Below, piece after piece: positions 52,986-62,410 of a DNA stretch of 64,000 nucleotides. A model generated the notes under the pieces. That model saw only the letters and a list, made by a program, of their open reading frames with translations, did not search any database and was not told the DNA's origin. The position numbers and the translations under genes are program-made. This DNA is from Mesorhizobium sp. B2-3-12 (GTDB taxonomy: Bacteria; Pseudomonadota; Alphaproteobacteria; Rhizobiales; Rhizobiaceae), in assembly GCF_006442205.1 (NCBI RefSeq), contig NZ_VFVR01000012.1, forward strand, positions 54,968 through 118,967, in the 5' to 3' direction. Numbering within the stretch: the stretch's first letter is position 1; each line of letters opens with the position of its first letter.

Positions 52986-55286
52986 ATGGCACACCACATC
53001 GTAAGTTTTGTGATGAGCGGCGGGGTCGGGTCGCGGCTATGGCCGCTTTCGCGCGAAGACAATCCCAAGCAATTCCACGACCTCTCGGGGGACGGTTCCA
53101 TGCTGGCGAAGACGGTCCGGCGCCTGAAGGCGTGGCCGCACAGCGAAACGCCGATCTATCTGATAGCATCCGAGCGTCATGCTGAACGCGTCATTTCCGA
53201 CATAACTCCGCTCGGGCTGAACGGCGGAAAACCTATTTTCGAACCGCTGGGCCGCAATACCGCAGCAGCTGTCGCTATCGCGACACTGCAGACGATTGCG
53301 GAGCACGGCAAGGACGCGCTTGTGCTCGTGGTCCCCTCGGACCACCAAATATCGACCGAGACGCAGTTCTGGGAGACCGTTGAAGCCGGCATGCCTGCCG
53401 CCGACTCAGGAAGCATCGTGGTGTTCGGCATCAAGCCCACTCACCCAGAGACGGGATATGGATACATTGAGGTGGCGGCCAATGGTGACGGCGCGGCCGC
53501 GGTTTCACGTTTTGTCGAAAAGCCGAACATCGAGACGGCGCAGAAATATCTATCGTCGGGGAGGTTCTACTGGAATGCGGGTATCTTCCTGTTTCGTGCC
53601 GACACAATGCAGAGAGCTCTGATCGAGTTTCAGCCGCAGATATGGGAGGCCGCAGAACGCGCCTTCAAGAACGCCAAGGTGGATGTCTCGGGTCTTTACC
53701 TGCCACACGGCTTCTACTCGGCCGTCCCCTCCACATCCATCGACTATGCGGTCATGGAACATGCGCAGGGCATCGCGATGGTGACGGCATCCTTCCGCTG
53801 GAACGACCTCGGATCGTGGCAATCGTTGCTGGAGGCCAGCCCCGTTGACGGCAAGGGCAACGTGGTAATGGGCGATGTTGTCGCCATGGACTGCGATAGC
53901 TCCTATCTCAGAAGCCAAGGTCGGCTGCTCACAGTCATCGGGATGAAGGATGTGGCGGTGGTAGCAACGCCCGACGCAATATTCGTCGCCCCGGTCGGCC
54001 ATAGCCAGAATGTGAAGAAGGTCGTCGAGCAACTCGAGAAGAGCGGGCGTCTCGAGACGAAATTCACAGCGTCGGAAGACCGCGTGATTGTCAGCGGGTC
54101 ATGGCGAAAGCGCGTCGAGCACTGGCTCTTCAACGAGACCCTTCCGCTTTGGTCAAGCGCAGGGGTCGACCATGTGCATGGCGGCTTCCACGAAGCGCTT
54201 CGCTTCGATGGGACGCCATTGGGCAAACCCAAGCGGATGCGGACGATGGCCCGCCAGATCTACGCTTTTGCGGTAGCTAAGGAACGTGGCTGGAGCGGGG
54301 ACGCCGACAAGCTGATTGACCACGGGGTCGACTTTATCTCAAAATACGGCCGCACCGATCGCGGCGGCTGGGTACGCGCCCTCAATCCGAATGGAAGCGT
54401 GGCCGACCCCGTGGAGGATTCCTACGACCATTCCTGCGTGCTGCTCGCACTTGCCCATGCCTATCGATGCGGCCACAAGGCTGGCCTTCAGCTTGCACAG
54501 GAGACATTTCATTTCATCGACGCTCACCTCGAGGACGGCAGCCTGAATGGCTTCCTTGAGACACCTGGCTGGAATGGAATTCGGTCCTCAAACCCACACA
54601 TGCACATGCTTGAAGCTTTCCTTGCTTGGTATGCCGCAACCGGCGATCGCGTATATCTGCGCCGAGCGGCTCGCGTCATCGATCTCTTCCGCAGCCATTT
54701 CTTCGATCAGGAAAGTTGGACGCTCGGCGAGTATTTTGATGCGGACTGGCTGCCGTTGCCCGGAGACAAGGGGCAGTGGACCGAACCGGGGCACCATTTC
54801 GAATGGGCCTCCCTGCTCGTCGACTTCGCACGGGCAAGCGGGCAGAAAGATCTGGCTGCTTATGCGAGAAAACTCTATTCATCGGCGGTCGCCAGCGGAT
54901 TGAATCGAGCCACAGGGCTGGCGTATGCAGCCGTTTCGCGACAAGGAATGCCTCTCGACAGGCTCTCGCGCAGCTGGCCTCAATGCGAAGCGATCAAGGC
55001 GGCGATCGCGTTGGATGATATTGGCGGACCCGATCTGAAACCAGAGATCGAAGCTCGTGTCGCGCGCCTTTTCAGGTGGCATATCGATCCCGCACCGCTT
55101 GGCCTGTGGATGGACAGGATCGACGAGCGCGGCAGGTCGCTGGCAACGGAGGTTCCTGCCAGCATCTTCTACCATTTGGTGACAGCGTTAATGCAATATC
55201 TCGACAAGACCGAGGGGCAGGTGGAGGCGTTCCCTGTGCCGTCTCTCAAAGACGACAGCGCTGTCGCGAAGCAGAGTTATGGCTAG
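52986..55286 (+). CDS. mannose-1-phosphate guanylyltransferase / AGE-type isomerase fusion
   Basis: A 766-residue two-enzyme protein. Residues 1-350 are a GDP-mannose pyrophosphorylase (FVMSGGVGSRLWPLSRE, PKQF, FVEKP, WNAGIFLF). The cupin PMI usually fused in AlgA/XanB is absent. Instead residues about 372-745 are an (alpha/alpha)6 barrel of the N-acylglucosamine 2-epimerase family (RMRTMARQIYAF, NPHMHMLEAF, PGHHFEW, RSWPQCEAIKA), which includes mannose isomerases. It likely makes mannose-6-phosphate from fructose-6-phosphate and GDP-mannose from mannose-1-phosphate, with the mutase next door linking the steps. GAGGAG precedes the ATG. Confidence 0.9.
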   Translation: MAHHIVSFVMSGGVGSRLWPLSREDNPKQFHDLSGDGSMLAKTVRRLKAWPHSETPIYLIASERHAERVISDITPLGLNGGKPIFEPLGRNTAAAVAIATLQTIAEHGKDALVLVVPSDHQISTETQFWETVEAGMPAADSGSIVVFGIKPTHPETGYGYIEVAANGDGAAAVSRFVEKPNIETAQKYLSSGRFYWNAGIFLFRADTMQRALIEFQPQIWEAAERAFKNAKVDVSGLYLPHGFYSAVPSTSIDYAVMEHAQGIAMVTASFRWNDLGSWQSLLEASPVDGKGNVVMGDVVAMDCDSSYLRSQGRLLTVIGMKDVAVVATPDAIFVAPVGHSQNVKKVVEQLEKSGRLETKFTASEDRVIVSGSWRKRVEHWLFNETLPLWSSAGVDHVHGGFHEALRFDGTPLGKPKRMRTMARQIYAFAVAKERGWSGDADKLIDHGVDFISKYGRTDRGGWVRALNPNGSVADPVEDSYDHSCVLLALAHAYRCGHKAGLQLAQETFHFIDAHLEDGSLNGFLETPGWNGIRSSNPHMHMLEAFLAWYAATGDRVYLRRAARVIDLFRSHFFDQESWTLGEYFDADWLPLPGDKGQWTEPGHHFEWASLLVDFARASGQKDLAAYARKLYSSAVASGLNRATGLAYAAVSRQGMPLDRLSRSWPQCEAIKAAIALDDIGGPDLKPEIEARVARLFRWHIDPAPLGLWMDRIDERGRSLATEVPASIFYHLVTALMQYLDKTEGQVEAFPVPSLKDDSAVAKQSYG

Positions 55287-55534
55287 ATAACATCCCGTAT
55301 CGCGCGACAACGCGGCGGATCTTCTCGAATGTTTTCTCGCCATTTGCCCTGCGGGGTCTTGGACGCCACTGCTACCCCTAATTCGGTATCTTCTTGTATC
55401 TGTGTCACCACAGCAAACTGCGATACCGTAGAAGTGCCAAACGAGATGTTCGACCTGCCTCTCGGTCCGTGGCTGTGTAAATGCGTCAAGACGTGGAAAT
55501 TAGAAACTTTTTGTCCGGGCAGCTGAAGGCGACG

Positions 55535-55816
55535 ATGGCAAAAAAGAAATCGCGGGACCGGCGCAGTGGCGATCTCCTGAAGCTGCTCGCAACAAGGCCT
55601 CGGGCCGTTGCGCTTGCGGCGCTGCATGTGAGTGAATCGGTCCTTCTGCAACTGGAAGCATCGGAGTTGTTGTCTCCGTCGGAGATCAGGGGCCTGCTGA
55701 GGGACGCGTCGCTGACATTGCGCAACGCCGCCGACCAGGCGGATAATCGGAGTTGTCTCGTTGCCAGTGAGATGGTTGAGTCAATGAGGGAAAATTTTAA
55801 CAGAAGTAAGTCATAG
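55535..55816 (+). CDS. small hypothetical protein
   Basis: A 93-residue helical protein with a basic start (MAKKKSRDRRSG) and later LLQLEASELLSPSEIRGLLRDA. An AAGG lies upstream of the ATG. No family is recognised. It lies between the EPS operon and the Crp gene. Confidence 0.5.
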   Translation: MAKKKSRDRRSGDLLKLLATRPRAVALAALHVSESVLLQLEASELLSPSEIRGLLRDASLTLRNAADQADNRSCLVASEMVESMRENFNRSKS

Positions 55817-55995
55817 AATGAAACCAACTCTAACCGGCGTCAATCGAACCCCTAGTCTGATCCGCACCAGATTTCGATTCCACATTGACGTCCGACCGTT
55901 CTTTGCCGGGCCTCCAAGCGGCGCCGATCACATGAACTTTTATAGACATGATCCGTTTCATCAAGGTACGTGAGAAATTGGGCTAAGGTGTAGGG

Positions 55996-56715
55996 ATGGC
56001 GTCTGCTTCACGTTCTTTTTCGAGAGGAGATGAGCACCGTTCGTCATACGTTGGACTTAACGATGACGACGCCGCTTTGATTAAGACTCTCGGGTTCGCG
56101 GCAAAGCGATATCCGGCCGACGCGGTGATCTTCAGCCAAAGTGACAACAAGGATCGAATTTACGTCGTCGAGGCGGGCTGGGGGTGCATATTCCATGAGC
56201 TTCCGGACGGTCAACGACAGATACTCGATTTTGCCCTGACCGGCGATGTCGTTCTGCCTCAGTCACACGGAAGCGGCTCTATTGAGACGTTCGTCGCTCA
56301 GACTGAACTCTCGTTGCTTGTGGCACCCACCAAGGCCTTGACGCTTGCTGCTATGAAATCGCCTCATCTGTTCTCGTTCATCGTCGGGGCTCTCGTACGA
56401 AACGGCGCGGTCATGGCCCAGCACCTCGCCAATGTAGGACGACGCAACGCGTTGGAGCGGACAGCACATTTGCTGCTCGAACTGACAGCGCGTCTGCAAC
56501 GAGTGGGCGCAGTTGACCGCGACGGTTTCTACTGCCCGCTCACCCAATACGATCTCGCGGACGCTCTTGGCCTTACCCCGATTCATGTCAATCGAATGCT
56601 GCGGGAACTTCGCGAGCGGAAGCTCCTCGAATTCCGCCAGGGCCATGTCCGGGTGCTCGATTCTGCGGGCCTGATGAAATTCGCTGGATTCGACGGCGAA
56701 TACATCAAGAGTTGA
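55996..56715 (+). CDS. Crp/Fnr-family regulator
   Basis: A 239-residue Crp/Fnr protein: a cyclic-nucleotide-fold N-terminus (about 25-145) and a C-terminal HTH (about 165-225; LTQYDLADALGLTPIHVNRMLREL). There are no N-terminal cysteines for an iron-sulfur cluster, so it is not an oxygen-sensing FNR. Ligand unknown. It lies between the EPS genes and the collagen-like operon and may regulate either. Confidence 0.88.
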   Translation: MASASRSFSRGDEHRSSYVGLNDDDAALIKTLGFAAKRYPADAVIFSQSDNKDRIYVVEAGWGCIFHELPDGQRQILDFALTGDVVLPQSHGSGSIETFVAQTELSLLVAPTKALTLAAMKSPHLFSFIVGALVRNGAVMAQHLANVGRRNALERTAHLLLELTARLQRVGAVDRDGFYCPLTQYDLADALGLTPIHVNRMLRELRERKLLEFRQGHVRVLDSAGLMKFAGFDGEYIKS

Positions 56716-56759
56716 ACACGAGCGCGTCAGCCCCTCGAAGCCCCGGCATTCAAGTGCCC

Positions 56760-58502
56760 TTAAGCTTCGTGTCTGTCTCGAAGAACAGCAAGCTCATCTG
56801 CCGCTTCATCAATACCCTGAGAGGCGGATCGCTCGAGCCAGATCCGGCCGGCAGCTGGCTCGTACTCACCGGCAACACCTTGGGAAAGGTAGCGGCCCAG
56901 CATGAGCTGGGCGTGTCCATGACCTCGCTCAGCGGCGGCGGCGAACCATTTCTGCGCCGCCTTCCGATCCCAAGTAAGCCCCTGCCCGCTCTCGTATAAA
57001 GCACCGATGGCAAACATCGCTCCAACATGACCGGTGGCGGCAGCCTGCTTGAAAAGGTGCGCCGCGGCGACCGCCGAGCGCTCTCCTCCACGCCCATTGT
57101 AGAGCATTTCGGCCAGAGCCACCTGCGCGTCCACCATGCCAGCATTGGCCGCCCGTTCAAACCAAAGCCTAGCCTGCTTCTGGTCAGGGGGGACACCGCG
57201 TCCGGTCTGAAGCATGCGTGCATACATATACTGCGCCTGCGCCATGCTTTCGGCTGCGCGCCTCATCCACTTCGCCGCAAGTTCCTGGTCCTCGTTTACG
57301 CCGACCCCCTCGGCAAAACAAAGCCCCAGATTGAAGGCCGCGACCGCGTCTCCTGACGACGCAGGCGCTTCGAACCACTCCGCGACATCGACACCATCAG
57401 GAAGGTCGCCGGCGCCTTCCAGGACAAGGTTCGCAAGGTCAACCTGGGATTCGCGATTGCCACCGTTGGCGGCGCCGCGCAGCCAGCGCATTCCTTCTTC
57501 GGTGTCCTGAGCCACACCGTTCCCGGAAAGATAAAGCGATGCCAAGGCACGAGCGGCTTCTTGGTGACCAGCTTGAGCGGCGCGCCGATACCACGTCGAG
57601 GCTTCCGCATAATCCGGCTGAGGACGCTTCACATACTGTTCGCCGATACGGTAGGCGGCGTCGAGATTTCCGGCCACCGCGGCGCGACGCATCCACGCCT
57701 CGCCTGCTGCGGGGTCCTGACCTGACAAGCTGCCTTCGACGAGGGAAAGCCCAAGCCTGAATTGGGCCGAAGCGAGGCCCTTTTCCGCAGCGAGTTGATA
57801 AAGCTCAGCAGCCGCCTCGTGATCGACAGGCACTCCCACTCCGTGCTCGGTGAGGGCCGCAAGAAGGTAGATGGCCGTCGGCAGACCTGCATCGGCCGCG
57901 CGCCGCAGCGCCTCGGCAATTCTAGTTCTGTGCTCCGGTTGCTTGCGACGGGCAAGGGACAGAGCGAGGCCAAGGCACCCTTCTGGACAACCGGCCGCCG
58001 CGGACTTCTCGTACCAGCCATGGGCGGCATCGAGGTCGCGCATGGACATTGGGCCTTTGCTCAGAATATAGCCAAGTATGGCCTGCCCTGTTGCGGAGCC
58101 GGCGTCGGCAGCTTTTTGAGCGAACGGAAGCGCTGTCTCGAAATCCGGCTTTCGTGAAGACTGCGACTTGAACAGGCTTTCTGAACTGCTGGTTCCTGTG
58201 TTTTCCTCGTGTTCGGCCAGCCCGGTGCTGTAAAGCGCGGCAAGGAGCGCCTGCGCATCGACGTTCCCATGGTCAGCAGCCCGCCGCAGCCAGCGCGTCC
58301 CTTCCAATCGGCTTGGCGGCACCCCAGAGCCCTCAAGATAGCAGCGCGCAACGCGGCATTCCGCTTCCGGAACTCCGGCACGAGCAGCGGTTGCCATCAG
58401 AGGAAACGCCTCGGCGGCTCTGCCCTGTTCAGCAAGTCGGGTTGCCCTGCGCAGCGCCAGCGCCGGGTGGATGCGTCCGGCCAACCGGTCCATCAATGCC
58501 AT
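56760..58502 (-). CDS. Sel1-repeat protein
   Basis: A 580-residue protein made of roughly fourteen Sel1-like repeats (36-residue helical pairs, each with an AxxxLGxxYxxG pattern, for example AQFRLGLSLVEGS and AARALASLYLSGNG). These solenoids bind partner proteins. No signal peptide is evident. The ATG directly abuts the HlyD stop (TAAATG), so it is in the secretion operon and may help assemble or control export of the collagen-like protein. That role is inferred. Confidence 0.88.
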   Translation of the reverse strand: MALMDRLAGRIHPALALRRATRLAEQGRAAEAFPLMATAARAGVPEAECRVARCYLEGSGVPPSRLEGTRWLRRAADHGNVDAQALLAALYSTGLAEHEENTGTSSSESLFKSQSSRKPDFETALPFAQKAADAGSATGQAILGYILSKGPMSMRDLDAAHGWYEKSAAAGCPEGCLGLALSLARRKQPEHRTRIAEALRRAADAGLPTAIYLLAALTEHGVGVPVDHEAAAELYQLAAEKGLASAQFRLGLSLVEGSLSGQDPAAGEAWMRRAAVAGNLDAAYRIGEQYVKRPQPDYAEASTWYRRAAQAGHQEAARALASLYLSGNGVAQDTEEGMRWLRGAANGGNRESQVDLANLVLEGAGDLPDGVDVAEWFEAPASSGDAVAAFNLGLCFAEGVGVNEDQELAAKWMRRAAESMAQAQYMYARMLQTGRGVPPDQKQARLWFERAANAGMVDAQVALAEMLYNGRGGERSAVAAAHLFKQAAATGHVGAMFAIGALYESGQGLTWDRKAAQKWFAAAAERGHGHAQLMLGRYLSQGVAGEYEPAAGRIWLERSASQGIDEAADELAVLRDRHEA

Positions 58503-59909
58503 TTATGGCTCCCGCATCGCTTCCTGACCGATCGGCAGCATCGTGCCGAGGATGTATTTGAGCACCGTGCGGCGGCCCACCTTCACATCAGCTGTAACCG
58601 GCATGCCGGGGCTGATCGCGAAGCCGGCGGGCACGCCATGAAGGGCGACGTCGTCGATTGAAATGCGCGTGCGGTAGAACTGGTCGGCATCCGAGGGCAG
58701 CATGGCCAAGGAGCTGTTCGGGTCGCGCACCTGATCCCTGGCGGAAAAGGAGTCCGGGCTGACCGAGCGTACGGTGCCGTGAGCCAGGCCGTATTGCGAA
58801 TAGGGGAAGGTATCGAATTTGATTGCTACGGGATCACCGACGTGAACGAAGCCGCTGCTGCGGCCGATAATATTCGTCTCCACCTCGAGTACTGCGTCAG
58901 CTGGGACCAGGGTGATCAACCGCTCTCCAGATTGGAGAACCGAACCCACGGAAACTTTGGCCACAGATTGAACAGTAGCGTCGGCCTCGCTCCTGAGCTC
59001 GACCAACTGTTTGCGCAGCTGGGCCTTGTTGAGGAGCTCGCGGGCGTCGGATATGCGCGAATTGGCTTCCGACAGGCTCTGCGAAACGTCTGCGCGCCAA
59101 CTCTGGATGAAGCCGTCACGCTCGGCCGCAACCCCCGCCTGCTGGCGCTTAGCAGCCTCGGATGTCTGTTCGGCGTTGGTAAGAGCTCGCGACATTTCAG
59201 CTGTGTTGTCCTCGGCAAGGAGCGTATTGAGACGGCTTCCGACCTGTCTCACTTCGAGTTTTTTGCGCATTTGCTCAATCGACCCCGCGACGGCCAATCG
59301 CTGCCGATAGCCATCGGCATCGGACTGGGAGCGAGAGATGACCGAACTGAGTTGGTCACCCTGTTGATCGAAGCTCTCCAGCTTGGCGTCATAGACCGCT
59401 TTGCGACGATCGAAGATCGAGGCCTGCAGTGTCCAACTCGGATCCAGGCCGTCATAGGTGAATGACTTTCCGTCGGCCTCGGCCTTCAGGCGAGCCACCT
59501 CGGCATCGAGGGTCGTGACTTGGGCGGCCAATGCGGTGAGATCGGCAGAGGCAAAAGTAGCGTCGAGGCGAGCAAGCACCTGGCCGGCCTTCACCTGCTG
59601 TCCTTCGCGTACCTCGATAGAGCGGACGATGGCCGTCTCGAGCGGCTGGACGACGATGTTTGGCGACTGTGCCATCACCAGGCCCCTCGTCGTGACCACC
59701 TGGTCAACCGGTATCAGAGCTGCGAGCATTATCAGCGCGACGACCAGGCTAAATACGACCCAGACGATGCTACGAGCCACTCGCGGAACCGGCGCATTGG
59801 CGACGGCTGTCGATGGCCATTGGAATTCGAGAATGGCCGCCGCCGTCGGATCGCTGGCCTTTGCCCGATGGCGGCGAGCAGCAATTGGCGCATAGGTAGC
59901 GGCGCTCAT
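58503..59909 (-). CDS. HlyD-family type I secretion adaptor
   Basis: A 468-residue membrane-fusion protein. One N-terminal membrane helix (about 47-66) is followed by a biotinyl-lipoyl-like segment (VRSIEVREGQQVKAGQVLARLD), a long periplasmic coiled coil (about 130-320) and a beta-barrel region ending VPAGFAISPGMPVTADVKVGRRT. It bridges the inner-membrane ABC transporter to an outer-membrane TolC-like channel, which is not encoded here. Its ATG overlaps the ABC stop codon (ATGA). Confidence 0.93.
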   Translation of the reverse strand: MSAATYAPIAARRHRAKASDPTAAAILEFQWPSTAVANAPVPRVARSIVWVVFSLVVALIMLAALIPVDQVVTTRGLVMAQSPNIVVQPLETAIVRSIEVREGQQVKAGQVLARLDATFASADLTALAAQVTTLDAEVARLKAEADGKSFTYDGLDPSWTLQASIFDRRKAVYDAKLESFDQQGDQLSSVISRSQSDADGYRQRLAVAGSIEQMRKKLEVRQVGSRLNTLLAEDNTAEMSRALTNAEQTSEAAKRQQAGVAAERDGFIQSWRADVSQSLSEANSRISDARELLNKAQLRKQLVELRSEADATVQSVAKVSVGSVLQSGERLITLVPADAVLEVETNIIGRSSGFVHVGDPVAIKFDTFPYSQYGLAHGTVRSVSPDSFSARDQVRDPNSSLAMLPSDADQFYRTRISIDDVALHGVPAGFAISPGMPVTADVKVGRRTVLKYILGTMLPIGQEAMREP

Positions 59910-62218
59910 GGCCGGCTCACATCAGCGGATGGCACCGCCGCCAATCGGCCACGCCGGTCTTCCAGGTGCCGATTCTGCTGAAGCCAAAGCTGGCGGTAAA
60001 CGCCACACCGCTCCAGTAGGACGGAATGCGGCGCGACATCGAGAACCTTGCCCTGATCGACGACGAGGATCTGGTCGCACTCCGTCAGCGATGCCAGCCG
60101 GTGGGAGACGATGATCATCGTTCGCCCGCTGGCGATACGCATGAGGTTGTCGCTGACCACCGCTTCACTCTCGGGATCGAGCGCGCTTGTCGCTTCGTCC
60201 AGTATCAGGATGGTCGGGTTGTGAATGAGGGCGCGGGCTATTGCCAACCGCTGCCGTTGCCCGCCCGACAGATTGGGCGAGCCTTCCTCAATGTAGGTAT
60301 CGTAGCCATTCGGCATGCGTTCGATGAACTCAGCCGCGCCGGCAAGGTGAGCAGCACGCATGGCATCCGAAAGGGTCAAGCCCTGACGTCCCGCGATGAT
60401 GTTGTCCCTTATCGAACCGCGGAAAAGGAAATTGTCCTGAAGCACAACACCTAGGCCCTGGCGCAGGTGGCGCAGGTTGATTTCCTTGAGGTCAACCCCG
60501 TCCAGCTTGAGGAACCCGCTGTAGTCGCGGTTGATGCCTTGCAGGAGGCGCGCGATGGTCGATTTTCCAGACCCGCTGCGCCCGACGATGCCGAACATCG
60601 AGCCAGACGGAATGTCGAAGCTGACCCGGTCGAGCGCCGGCGTCTTGGTCCCCACGTAAGTGAAGGTCAGGTCGCTGAATTTGATTTCGCCGACGAGTTT
60701 TGGTCTTAGGCCAATGGACTTGGAACTGCTTTCCAATGGGCGGTTGAGCACTGACGCAGCCTCGCCGACGGCAGCGCCGACCTCTTCATAGTCCTCAACC
60801 AGCTTTGCAAGGCCGACAAGCGGTTGCGCGACGCGCTGGGCGATCATCATGAAGGCGAACAGGCTGCCGACCATGTAACCGGTACTGTCGTTCATGGCGA
60901 GATATGCTCCGATCAGCATGGTGCCAAGCACCATGGTGCGCTCAACCGGCGTGACTAGGGTCTGCGGCCAATTTGCGAGTTGCCCGAAAGCGAGGCGCGC
61001 CTTGCCCGCGTCCGCCACGCGTTCGTCCCAGAGCGCCTTGCGTTGCGGTTCGAGACCAAGCGCCTTTACCGTCTTGATGCCGACGACGGTCTCGCTAAGC
61101 GCCGCCGACTTCCAGGTCTCGGCATCCACCACGCGCTGGTAGCTGGCCCGCAGCGGCGTAAGGAAAGCGAGGATGATCAGCATGATCAAGACGGCGCAGC
61201 CGAGCACCATCCAGGCGAGTGTCGCATTGATGTAGAACATGACCGGGATAAGCACGCAGAGCGTCATCAGGTCCAGGAAAGTGCTGAGCAATTTGCCCGT
61301 GAGGAATTCGCGAATGCGGTAGACCTGCGCCAGATGGTACAGTGTCTCGCCGGCTGGATGGCGCTCGAAGTAATCAAGTGGCAGGCGCAACAGCCGGCCG
61401 AAGACATACAGGTTCAGCTTGGTGTCGAGACGAGCACCGACCACGTTGATGATCAACCGTCGCGCGTGACCGAGCAGCGTCTCGTAAGCGAATACGACGG
61501 CTATCACCGCACTGAGAAACACCAGGGTCGAGATACTGTTGAACTGCAGCACCTTGTTGACCACCGTCATGACAATGAGCGGAGGCAGAATGGTCAAGAT
61601 GCTGAGTGTGAACGATGCGATGCCAATGTCGCGCATCGGCCTGCTCTCGAGCCGCACAAGATCTACGAGCCAGCGGAAGGTGAAAGGCGCGTCAGCGGCG
61701 ACGAGGGACCGCTGAGGACGCAGCAGCACCGCCTCACCCGACCAGACCCGCGACAACCTCAACTCGTCGATCGCAATCGCCTCGGCTCCATCCGGCGCAT
61801 CGACGCTCTTCAGGAAAATGAGATTGCGTTCGGCGCTGGCACCGGTAAGCAGGCCAGCACGCCCATCGCTAAACAGCAGAACCACCGGTCCGGTTTGTTC
61901 GAAGCGCAGGAGATGCGACCAGCGGACGCGAATCGCGCGCGCCCACATCCCACCGCTCTGCGCCCATTGAGAAAGCTCGGCGGCAGTTGGAATGGTGCCT
62001 TCGTTCGCGGCCCTGAATTCGTTGGGGTCAAGCTCGATACCATGATACCGGGCGACCCTGATCATCGCCCTGAGGCGCGGGGCAATCTGACCGAATTCGT
62101 CGCGGCCGCCTGGAATCTGACGTGCTTTATCCTCGCTCGGATACCTTCCCGCCGTGTCTGCCCGCGCGTCGAGATGACGCGCGCTCGGCTTGGGGCCCAG
62201 GCTGAGATGTGCACTCAC
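59906..62218 (-). CDS. type I secretion ABC transporter (HlyB-like)
   Basis: A 770-residue ABC exporter. The N-terminal C39-like domain (ARYHGIELDPNEFRAA) lacks the catalytic Cys, so it is a non-cutting, RTX-type transporter domain. Then come six membrane helices and the ATPase: Walker A GRSGSGKST, signature NLSGGQRQRLAIA, Walker B ILILDEATSALD, H-loop VSHRL. The GTG at 62218 has AGGAG nine bases upstream; an ATG at 62368 would add 50 residues of poor quality. It follows the collagen-like gene and is translationally coupled to hlyD. Confidence 0.92.
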   Translation of the reverse strand: MSAHLSLGPKPSARHLDARADTAGRYPSEDKARQIPGGRDEFGQIAPRLRAMIRVARYHGIELDPNEFRAANEGTIPTAAELSQWAQSGGMWARAIRVRWSHLLRFEQTGPVVLLFSDGRAGLLTGASAERNLIFLKSVDAPDGAEAIAIDELRLSRVWSGEAVLLRPQRSLVAADAPFTFRWLVDLVRLESRPMRDIGIASFTLSILTILPPLIVMTVVNKVLQFNSISTLVFLSAVIAVVFAYETLLGHARRLIINVVGARLDTKLNLYVFGRLLRLPLDYFERHPAGETLYHLAQVYRIREFLTGKLLSTFLDLMTLCVLIPVMFYINATLAWMVLGCAVLIMLIILAFLTPLRASYQRVVDAETWKSAALSETVVGIKTVKALGLEPQRKALWDERVADAGKARLAFGQLANWPQTLVTPVERTMVLGTMLIGAYLAMNDSTGYMVGSLFAFMMIAQRVAQPLVGLAKLVEDYEEVGAAVGEAASVLNRPLESSSKSIGLRPKLVGEIKFSDLTFTYVGTKTPALDRVSFDIPSGSMFGIVGRSGSGKSTIARLLQGINRDYSGFLKLDGVDLKEINLRHLRQGLGVVLQDNFLFRGSIRDNIIAGRQGLTLSDAMRAAHLAGAAEFIERMPNGYDTYIEEGSPNLSGGQRQRLAIARALIHNPTILILDEATSALDPESEAVVSDNLMRIASGRTMIIVSHRLASLTECDQILVVDQGKVLDVAPHSVLLERCGVYRQLWLQQNRHLEDRRGRLAAVPSADVSRP

Positions 62219-62410
62219 CTCGCATTGCTCCTGTGAGCCGAAAGCGAGAGTTCGAGAACCCTCCCTGCATGTTGTTGCACCCTGGACTTGCGACAAAATC
62301 CGCCATTTATGGACGAGGCACGCGGTATGAGCCAATCGACATCGCGAGAAGGGCGCACGCGCGGGCATTGCTTTTCAGCAAGGTCCGCGCGCACCGTTTT
62401 CAACCGACAC

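Noticed and set aside
55384..55428. Inverted repeat CGGTATC...GATACCG before the small gene at 55.5 kb
   Set aside because: Only 7 bases with a 31-base spacer; too weak to call an operator.
55950..55970. Possible FNR-type site TGAT-N7-ATCA before the Crp/Fnr gene
   Set aside because: The spacer is 7, not the 4 of an FNR box; not convincing.
60980..62236. A 418-codon plus-strand frame opposite the ABC transporter
   Set aside because: Antisense to clear ABC transporter motifs, rich in His/Gln/Arg with no recognisable family.
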